Assembly (NCBI GenBank): GCA_964293305.1 | Contig: CAXYYO010000053.1 | Coordinates: 1 to 18,109 of the forward strand | Direction: 5' to 3' | Length of the DNA: 18,109 nucleotides | From: CALAGJ01 sp964293305 | Lineage (GTDB): Bacteria; Bacteroidota; Bacteroidia; Chitinophagales; Chitinophagaceae | Part shown: positions 1-6,180 of the stretch, piece after piece | Numbering within the stretch: position 1 is the first letter of the stretch | How the letters are laid out: every line of letters begins with the position of its first letter | Notes under the pieces: generated by a model | What the model saw: the letters and a program-made list of their open reading frames with translations, nothing else | Told to the model about the DNA's origin: nothing | Databases searched by the model: none | Program-made: the position numbers and the translations under genes

Positions 1-1002
1 TTTTCACAGGAAAATAAACAGGAAGTTTTTACTGAAATTATGTTGTCTGAAGCCCTAAAAACTTCGGAAATTGAGGGTGAATATTTTAGCAGAGAAGATG
101 TGATGTCCTCGCTAAAAGTTAATTTAGGAGTGAAAGATTTTCATAAAACATCTAAAAACAAAAAAGCCAACGCTATTGCATTACTGATGATTGAAATACA
201 GAATAGCTACGCAAAAACTATGGATAAAGCATTAATCCAGAATTGGCATAAAATCCTGATGGATGACGAAAAAGGAATTAATGCTGGTATTTTTCGTACG
301 GGTGCAGAACCGATGCAGGTGGTTTCTGGCAGTTATGGAAATCTCAAAGTTCATTACGAAGCGCCACCATCAAAGGATTTACCGCAGTTAATTAATCAGT
401 TTTTAAATTGGTATCAAACCTTTTCAGAAAAAGATTTAGGCAAAGTGGGAGAAGCGATGCTATTTTCTGCTTTAGTTCATTTGTATTTTGAAACTTTGCA
501 CCCTTTCGAAGATGGTAACGGCCGTATTGGAAGAGCTTTGGCTGAAAAAGTCTTAGCCGAAAAATTGGAAATGCCTATTTTTATTAGTCTTTCAAAAGCG
601 ATTGAAAAAGACAAAGCAAAATACTATCAGGAACTTAAAAAAGCCCAAAGAAGCCTAAAAATCACAGATTGGGTAGTTTATTTTTTCAATATTTTACAGT
701 CAGCCCTGGATGATACCAAAAATCTGGTGGTTTTCACTTTGAAAAAGACCAATTTTTTTGATCGCTTCAAAGACCAATTGAATGAACGCCAACTCAAAGC
801 CATAAACAAAATGATGGAAGCAGGCGAAGATGGATTCAAAGTAGGAATGACCGCCAAAAAATACATTTCCATAAACAAGACGTCCAAAGCCACAGCAACT
901 AGAGATTTACAACACCTTGCCGAAATCCAGGCCTTCATCAAAATAGGAGGCGGCCGTTCCAGTGCTTATCAATTGAATTTTGAAAAATCACAAAATGAAT
1001 AA
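1..1002 (+). CDS. Fic-family protein adenylyltransferase with C-terminal winged helix (5' partial)
   Basis: Fic-domain enzyme, expected to transfer AMP from ATP to a hydroxyl side chain of a target protein in the cytoplasm. The frame is open from base 1 with no stop before the first ATG at 40, so the true start lies outside the window. The canonical Fic motif HPFEDGNGRIGR is encoded at 499-534, with the catalytic His at 499-501. Near the visible N-terminus, TSEIEGE fits the (S/T)xxxE(G/N) inhibitory-helix motif of autoinhibited Fic proteins, so activity is probably self-restrained. The last about 70 residues (GMTAKKYISINKTSKATATRDL, then GGGRSSAYQL, here joined only for location) look like a winged helix, as in the common layout of an N-terminal Fic-associated domain, Fic, then wHTH. 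Target unknown. No antitoxin gene is visible downstream, so a toxin role is not supported. Family call is firm; biological role is open. Confidence 0.93.
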   Translation, partial: FSQENKQEVFTEIMLSEALKTSEIEGEYFSREDVMSSLKVNLGVKDFHKTSKNKKANAIALLMIEIQNSYAKTMDKALIQNWHKILMDDEKGINAGIFRTGAEPMQVVSGSYGNLKVHYEAPPSKDLPQLINQFLNWYQTFSEKDLGKVGEAMLFSALVHLYFETLHPFEDGNGRIGRALAEKVLAEKLEMPIFISLSKAIEKDKAKYYQELKKAQRSLKITDWVVYFFNILQSALDDTKNLVVFTLKKTNFFDRFKDQLNERQLKAINKMMEAGEDGFKVGMTAKKYISINKTSKATATRDLQHLAEIQAFIKIGGGRSSAYQLNFEKSQNE

Positions 1003-1273
1003 TAAGGAAAGAAAATCAACAGAACTAAAAGATAAAAGTGCCCAAGAAATCTTTGTGGGAGATATTATGCGTTCTTATTCCGGAGAAATACAACTAAATA
1101 GTCCACTCAATGAAAAAGTGGTTTACAAGGAAGGATGATTCTATCTTGAAAACGAAGATGGAATTTCAATTTTAGAAAGTGAATCTTCCTCTTTTGAAAT
1201 TGTCGGAAATAGTACTGAAAATCCAGATTTTTTTAAGGAGGGTTTCCGTATTTCTTTTTGGGGTGATGATTAA
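995..1273 (+). pseudogene. Small unrecognised gene interrupted by an in-frame TGA
   Basis: An ATG at 995 overlaps the last 8 bases of the Fic gene in another frame, a normal layout for translationally coupled genes. The frame reads 47 residues (MNNKERKSTELKDKSAQEIF...) and meets TGA at 1136-1138, then continues open and protein-like for 44 more codons to TAA at 1271-1273. The residues on both sides of the stop (LNSPLNEKVVYKEG, stop, FYLENEDGISILESES) join smoothly, so one 92-position protein broken by a single substitution is the simplest reading. I do not recognise the family. Alternatives are a sequencing error, or a real 47-residue protein with a chance open tail. The overlap suggests a former partner of the Fic gene. 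Confidence 0.5.
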
Positions 1274-1345
1274 GAGGATATTATAAAAAAAAACACAGCT
1301 CTCCAAAGCCTCACAACTTCGGAGCATATAATTAGTCAAATCCCA

Positions 1346-1769
1346 TCAAAACCTCACCCCCTTAGCAATCAAACCATCCACCTGCAACTTAACCCATTCT
1401 TGTGTAGGAGCTTCCAATTTTGCAATGACGTAAGCACTTTGTAAATAATCAAAGACCTCATCATCATAGAGCGAAGAAAGAAAAACATACAAATTTTTCC
1501 TATCCCTGTTCTCAAAATAATCCTCATCAAAATTCACTATCGTATCTGCAGAATCTTCCCAACGCTCCTGAAAATAACCATCAAACTCAATTTGCTTTCT
1601 ACAGTAATTTTTCGCCTTGTGTTTTTTAAGTATTTTGCTAATATTAAGACCTAAATAAGTTCCTTTTTTTTAGAAACTCAGTATGGAAATATTGGTCGAA
1701 TATTTTAGAATGATATTCTTTTAGAATAATTTGTACATAATCGGTTACAGAAAAAATAGAAATTTTCAA
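1346..1769 (-). pseudogene. Unrecognised minus-strand gene, apparently frameshifted in an A8 run
   Basis: On the minus strand a frame is open from 1669 down to the TGA at 1346-1348, about 107 codons without an ATG. It is acidic and protein-like (NFDEDYFENRDRKNLYVFL, DDEVFDYLQSAYVIAKLEA, ending LIAKGVRF). Just upstream it is closed by TAA at 1670-1672, but one frame over the coding sense continues: KISIFSVTDYVQIILKEY, then HSKIFDQYFHTEFLKK, beginning at a possible TTG start at 1767-1769. The frame change falls in a run of eight T (A on the coding strand) at 1664-1671; seven would restore a single protein of about 140 residues (FLKK joined to GTYLGLNISK). This may be a decayed gene, a phase-variable homopolymer or a read error. 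A short version from the GTG at 1535-1537 (63 residues) is possible but leaves good coding sequence unused. Family not recognised. Confidence 0.45.
1703..1727. repeat. TTTTAGAAT direct repeats around an inverted ATTCT
   Basis: TTTTAGAAT occurs at 1703-1711 and 1719-1727, and ATTCT between them (1715-1719) makes an inverted pair with each copy. The site lies 108 bases before the regulator gene. It also falls inside the apparent coding sense of the minus-strand pseudogene, so a chance origin is quite possible. Confidence 0.25.
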
Positions 1770-1834
1770 TAATAGTAATAGGTTATTTGTAATTTTATGT
1801 TTATCTTTTATAAATTAGCTAAAAAATTATTTCA

Positions 1835-3475
1835 ATGATTTATCTTAAAATAAAAAAATATTGTTTTATTTTTTTTATTCTTGGAACTTTGTTTTCTTGT
1901 AAAAAAACTGATTCTCATCCTGATAATAATGAGCAACTTTTGCGAATATTAGATGATAAAATAAAGAACAAAAAATATTATGAAATTAAGAAAAAAAATC
2001 ATATTCAAAAGTTAAAAAAAGAGGCTCTGCTATACAAAAATAATGATAGCATAACTTATCACCTTAATAATCTTATTGTAGAAGAATATCTAGGTTACCA
2101 ATGTGATTCTGCTTATATATATTCTGATAAGAATAAAGAAATAGCCATCAGGAATAATAATGAAATTTGGTTATATAAAAATTTATTACAAAGATCAGTA
2201 TTACTATCTACCACTGGTTTATTTGTGGAATCGAAAGAAATTTTGGATCATATAAATCCTGAAGCCCTACCTTCAACATTAAGATTTTCTTATAACTCTG
2301 CTTATGAGTGCCTTTATTCTAATCTTTCTGATTACAGTGGAGGAGATAGTCCTTATAAAAAAATTTACCAAAATAAATTGGCAGATTATTACAATTCTGC
2401 ATATAAGGCTCTAAAGCCTGGTGATCCATTTTATTACTTATTTCTAAGTCATAAAAATAGAATAGAAAATAATTGGTCTCAAGCAGAGCAAAATGTAAAT
2501 AAGTTTTTAAAAACTACTCATCCAGGAACAAGGCTTCATGCGATAGGAAGCTTTTGTAAAGCAGTAATAGATGCTAAACTAGGTAATATAGACTCTCAGG
2601 AAAGTTGCTTGATTTATTCTGCTATTTCAGATATAGAATCTTCCACAAAAGAAAATAGGTCTATGCAAGATTTGGCAAGTATTTTATATCAGAAAGGAGA
2701 AACTGACAGAGCGTATAAATATATACAATCTTCTCTAGAAGATGCTAATTTTTATAATGCAAGGTTCAGAAATATACAAATAAGTAAAGTGCAGCCTATT
2801 ATTGAAGAGACTTATCTTCAAACTATAAATACCCAAAATAAACAATTGAGATGGTCTATCTTTTTAATTAGTATTCTATTTGCAGGACTTGGAATTACAA
2901 TGTATTTTATTTACAAACAACTTAAAATGATTGCTAAATCAAGAAATGAACTTTCTAAAACCAATTCTGTTTTAAAATCATTAAATAATAAATTAGATGA
3001 AGCCAATCATATAAAAGAGGAGTATATTGCATTTTTTATTAGACAAAACTCAAATTATTTAGAAAAATTTGAAAGATATAAAAAGCTAATTTCCATTAGA
3101 TTATCCACAGGTCAGTTAGATAAATTATCAGCAATGGTTAATGATAAAAAAAATGAGGAAATGGATTTGAATGAATTATATCATAATTTTGACCAAGCAT
3201 TTTTAAGAATATATCCAAATTTTGTTGATGAAGTTAATAATCTTTTAAGGAAAGAAGAAAAATATAACTTAAAATTTGGTACACTTAATACAGAACTCAG
3301 AATTTTTGCACTCATTAGACTTGGTATTAATGATACGAATCAAATCTCAGAGTTTTTAAGATATTCTTTACGAACAATTTACAATTATAGGAGTAAGGTA
3401 AAGGCTAAATCGGTGATTGAAAATGATGAATTTGAAGCTAAAATTATGCAAATAGGGTCTATTATTACATCATAG
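1835..3475 (+). CDS. SusR-like membrane-spanning PUL transcription regulator
   Basis: Probable sensor-regulator of the adjacent sugar locus: a periplasmic sensor joined through one membrane helix to a cytoplasmic DNA-binding end, the layout known for SusR of the Bacteroides starch system. In order: an N-terminal export signal ending in a lipobox-like LFSC (Cys22); an alpha-helical, TPR-like region (about 60-330) with Tyr- and Asn-rich helices; a transmembrane segment about 340-362 (WSIFLISILFAGLGITMYFI); a coiled-coil-like stretch (about 368-400); and a C-terminal helix-turn-helix about 484-528 (LNTELRIFALIRLGINDTNQ, then ISEFLRYSLRTIYNYRSKVK), which ends in the NYRSK-type recognition helix of this group. 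The 546 residues match the SusR-type length. The gene is very AT-rich (41 G+C in 180 bases at 1921-2100). It has its own terminator and stands next to the PUL it should control. The inducing sugar is not visible in the sequence; an isomalto-oligosaccharide is my guess. Confidence 0.85.
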   Translation: MIYLKIKKYCFIFFILGTLFSCKKTDSHPDNNEQLLRILDDKIKNKKYYEIKKKNHIQKLKKEALLYKNNDSITYHLNNLIVEEYLGYQCDSAYIYSDKNKEIAIRNNNEIWLYKNLLQRSVLLSTTGLFVESKEILDHINPEALPSTLRFSYNSAYECLYSNLSDYSGGDSPYKKIYQNKLADYYNSAYKALKPGDPFYYLFLSHKNRIENNWSQAEQNVNKFLKTTHPGTRLHAIGSFCKAVIDAKLGNIDSQESCLIYSAISDIESSTKENRSMQDLASILYQKGETDRAYKYIQSSLEDANFYNARFRNIQISKVQPIIEETYLQTINTQNKQLRWSIFLISILFAGLGITMYFIYKQLKMIAKSRNELSKTNSVLKSLNNKLDEANHIKEEYIAFFIRQNSNYLEKFERYKKLISIRLSTGQLDKLSAMVNDKKNEEMDLNELYHNFDQAFLRIYPNFVDEVNNLLRKEEKYNLKFGTLNTELRIFALIRLGINDTNQISEFLRYSLRTIYNYRSKVKAKSVIENDEFEAKIMQIGSIITS

Positions 3476-3560
3476 CGTTTACTTTTTTATATAAAGGTTT
3501 ATTTTTTAAGTAATTGATTTTCAGTATTTTTATTTATTTTTTTTTATAAATCATTTACCT

Positions 3561-3592
3561 AAAGCTTACAATTCTAAATTGTGAGCTTTTTT
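3561..3592 (+). terminator. Rho-independent terminator of the regulator gene
   Basis: AAAGCTTACAATT (3561-3573) pairs with AATTGTGAGCTTT (3577-3589): a 13-base stem with one G-T pair and a 3-base loop, running into T6 at 3587-3592. It lies 86 bases after the regulator stop and separates it from the GH27-sus operon. Confidence 0.85.
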
Positions 3593-3625
3593 CTTGCTTT
3601 AAGGGGAATAAATTAGCAACATAAA

Positions 3626-3655
3626 ATTAACAGATGTTAATACTATATTAACAGA
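3626..3655. promoter_or_regulatory. Operator-like palindrome plus third half-site upstream of the PUL operon
   Basis: ATTAACA-GA-TGTTAAT at 3626-3641 is a perfect inverted repeat with 7-base arms and a 2-base spacer. A further direct copy, ATTAACAGA, lies at 3647-3655, exactly 21 bases after the first, two helical turns. It sits 23-52 bases before the GH27 start and after the regulator terminator, the expected place for the binding site of the neighbouring SusR-like protein. Binding is inferred. No clear Bacteroidota -7 box (TAnnTTTG) is recognisable here. Confidence 0.55.
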
Positions 3656-3677
3656 CTAAAAATAATTATTTCACATT

Positions 3678-6167
3678 ATGAGAAAGCATTATATTTTTAA
3701 AATCATTAGTTGTATTATTCTTTTTTTATTTTCAGCTAATCATTCTTACAAATCTCAAAATCCTTACAAAGCACCTCTCTATTGGAATCCTTATGAATAT
3801 CATATTACGAGAGAAATGGCAGGTGTTCAGGATAATTATCTTAGTGAACAAGCGTTATCTGATAACATTAATTGGCTAGAGCAAAACCTAAAATCTTATG
3901 GATATAATATGGTTTGTATGGACGGATGGGGAGATACAAGTCAAATTAATGAAAATGGCTATAGGAAAAGTCATTCATCTCATTGGCAGCATGATTATGC
4001 ATGGTGGTCACAATATCTACAGAGTAAAGGTATGACGCTTGGAATGTATGAAAACCCTCTTTGGTTACATGTGGATGCTAATGATACTAACAAGAAAATT
4101 GTAGGAACTAATATTAACGTTTCATCTCTTCTTGATGCCAATGAAAATTCATTATGGTTCAAATGGGTGCAGGTGGATAGACAAGGAGCTGAAGAATATG
4201 TAAAAGGATATGTAAAATATTATGCTGATATGGGCATTAAATATTTGCGTGTAGATTTTCTTTCCTGGTTTGAGTCTGGATATGACAGAAATCTAGGAAC
4301 AGTAGGCCCACAAAGAACAAAAGCTCAATATGAAAAAGCTTTAAGATGGATGCGTGAAGCCTGTGATGCAAACGGGGTATATTTGAGCTTAGTAATGCCA
4401 AATCTTTTTAATACAGCGGAATTAGAAAAACAATATGGTCATCTTTTTAGAATTAATGAGGATGCTGGCGAAGGTACTTGGTATAAATTTAGTGATAAAG
4501 ACAGAGGTCATCGTTTTAATACTTGGTCACAATATGCCAATGCATTTGATGGATTTATCTATTGGTCTCAGGTAACGGGAAGTAATAAAGTACAATTAGA
4601 TGGAGACTTTCTTAGAATCAATACTTTTGCGAACGATACAGAAAAACGAAGTGTAATCTCATTGAATATTCTAGCTGGGGGTCCTGTTACAATTGCAGAT
4701 CAATATGATACCATCGGGAACGATCTTTGGTTATACCAAAATACAGAATTATTAGAACTGAATACTGCAAAATTTGTAGGAAAACCATTAAGCAATGATC
4801 CGTCCAATTCTAATAGCCAAATATGGAGAGGGCAATTGAGTAATGGAGATTGGATTATTGGTTTTTTTAATAGAGAAAATACGCCACAAGTACGTTCTAT
4901 GGATTTTCTCAATCAGTTAGGTGTTTCTGGACAAGTGATGGTAAGAGATCTTTGGCAGCACTCTAATTTGGGTAAGATGAGTAATATTTCTCTAACAGTG
5001 CCTCCGCACGGATGTGTTGTCTTAAAGTTAACAAAAAATTCCTCAGAATCATGTAATAGCCAAACAATTACTTTCCCAACAATTCAGAATAAAGATGCAA
5101 ACGATCCTATATTTTCTCCATCAGCGACATCTTCCGCCGGTCTTCCTATTATTTATGAAGTGAATGCAGGTCCGGCAAAAATTGTAAATAATCAAGTACA
5201 ACTTACAGGGTACAATGGTACAGTCTCTTTACAAGCAAAACAAAATGGAGGAGACGGTTTCTGTGCAGCTATACCACAGCTTCAAAGCTTTAATGTAACT
5301 GGTGGGCACAGTACACAAATGTATGTTGGTGGTACTTATAATAACTGGAACATGAAATCTATGATAATAGAAAATAATATTTGGAAACTCAAAAATCAAG
5401 TCTTTCTTGCTGGAAACTATGAATTAAAATTTGCGAACACAAACAACTTCACTGGTCAAGATTGGGGTAATTCTAATGGATTAAATGGAACGGCTCAACA
5501 AACAACAGGAGGAGGGGCTAATATCGTTTTTACCATAACAAATCCAGGAACTTATACCATAGATTTTAATGATATTACCCTACAATATAATATTACATTT
5601 ACACCGAATCATCAGCTTAATATGTATGTAGGTGGTAGTTTTAATAATTGGGGACTTCAGCAGATGACTCTTCAAAATGATGAATGGACTAAAAATAATA
5701 TTCCTTTTTCAGTTGGGAATTACGAGCTAAAATTTGCTAATACATCTGATTGGTCAGGAAATGATTGGGGAGATGAAAATGGCCTTTCTGGTTTTGCCAA
5801 GTTAACTACTGGTGGTGGTGCAAATATCAAATTTAATATTGAAACTGCGGGTAACTATAATATTAAATTCAATGATATGACTTTGTATTATAAAATTTAT
5901 GATGCTAGTACTCTTTCTGTTAATGACATATTAAAGAAAGGGGTACAGATATATCCTAATCCAGCAGAAAACAGCTTTTTTATTTTGTCTGAAAAAGATG
6001 CAGTAAAAAAATATGAAATTTATGATATGAGTGGGAGGATGATAAAATCTGAAAATACTATTTGCACAAAATGCGATATCAATATTTCAGGTATTGCAAG
6101 AGGAAATTATATACTGAATATTTATTTCGGTAATCAAATCGTGGGGCAAAAATTAATTATAAAATAA
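3678..6167 (+). CDS. Secreted GH27-type glycosidase (isomalto-dextranase-like) with binding-like repeats and T9SS sorting domain
   Basis: Predicted endo- or exo-acting glycosidase of clan GH-D, exported and handled by T9SS at the cell surface. In order: signal peptide (1 to about 26); GH27-type barrel and C-terminal beta domain (about 27-455, ending DLWQHSNLGKMSNISLTVPP, a typical GH27 close); an MBG/Ig-like domain from about 462; two about 100-residue MYVGG(T/S)(Y/F)NNW repeats from 548 and 649; type A T9SS sorting domain with YPNPAEN at 759. By comparison with human alpha-galactosidase, D193 (YLRVDF) is the likely nucleophile and D262 (RINED) the likely acid/base. The paired Asp that bind galactose in alpha-galactosidases (DD) read D82-G83 here, and the Lys before the nucleophile is Arg, arguing against galactosidase. 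GH27 also contains isomalto-dextranase, which fits the GH31/GH97 neighbours. GH27 membership fairly sure; substrate inferred. First gene of the operon, 13 bases before susC. Confidence 0.8.
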   Translation: MRKHYIFKIISCIILFLFSANHSYKSQNPYKAPLYWNPYEYHITREMAGVQDNYLSEQALSDNINWLEQNLKSYGYNMVCMDGWGDTSQINENGYRKSHSSHWQHDYAWWSQYLQSKGMTLGMYENPLWLHVDANDTNKKIVGTNINVSSLLDANENSLWFKWVQVDRQGAEEYVKGYVKYYADMGIKYLRVDFLSWFESGYDRNLGTVGPQRTKAQYEKALRWMREACDANGVYLSLVMPNLFNTAELEKQYGHLFRINEDAGEGTWYKFSDKDRGHRFNTWSQYANAFDGFIYWSQVTGSNKVQLDGDFLRINTFANDTEKRSVISLNILAGGPVTIADQYDTIGNDLWLYQNTELLELNTAKFVGKPLSNDPSNSNSQIWRGQLSNGDWIIGFFNRENTPQVRSMDFLNQLGVSGQVMVRDLWQHSNLGKMSNISLTVPPHGCVVLKLTKNSSESCNSQTITFPTIQNKDANDPIFSPSATSSAGLPIIYEVNAGPAKIVNNQVQLTGYNGTVSLQAKQNGGDGFCAAIPQLQSFNVTGGHSTQMYVGGTYNNWNMKSMIIENNIWKLKNQVFLAGNYELKFANTNNFTGQDWGNSNGLNGTAQQTTGGGANIVFTITNPGTYTIDFNDITLQYNITFTPNHQLNMYVGGSFNNWGLQQMTLQNDEWTKNNIPFSVGNYELKFANTSDWSGNDWGDENGLSGFAKLTTGGGANIKFNIETAGNYNIKFNDMTLYYKIYDASTLSVNDILKKGVQIYPNPAENSFFILSEKDAVKKYEIYDMSGRMIKSENTICTKCDINISGIARGNYILNIYFGNQIVGQKLIIK
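5319..5915 (+). repeat. Tandem pair of carbohydrate-binding-like modules inside the GH27 gene
   Basis: Two about 100-residue copies, from residues 548 and 649, share M-Y-V-G-G-x-(Y/F)-N-N-W, G-N-Y-E-L-K-F-A-N-T, a G-x-D-W-G motif, T-T-G-G-G-A-N-I and a final F-N-D-(I/M)-T-L. Conserved Trp residues and a beta-sandwich-like pattern suggest starch- or glucan-binding modules akin to those in SusE/SusF. The DNA copies are diverged, so the duplication is not recent. Confidence 0.7.
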
Positions 6168-6180
6168 AAATCTCTCATAA

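Noticed and set aside
1..1273. Fic gene plus small overlapping gene as a toxin-antitoxin pair
   Set aside because: The Fic protein carries its own inhibitory motif (TSEIEGE), which needs no separate antitoxin, and the small frame shows no antitoxin motif and is broken.
3601..3677. A Bacteroidota -33/-7 promoter before the GH27 gene
   Set aside because: The nearest TAnnTTTG-like octamer (TAAAATTA at 3622-3629) has two mismatches in the defined positions, and the TTG upstream is too common in such DNA to support a call.
3678..6167. Annotation of the first PUL enzyme as an alpha-galactosidase or as a GH66 dextranase
   Set aside because: The galactose-binding Asp pair is not kept and the neighbours are glucosidases, against galactosidase. 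The barrel and C-terminal signatures are GH27-like rather than GH66-like.
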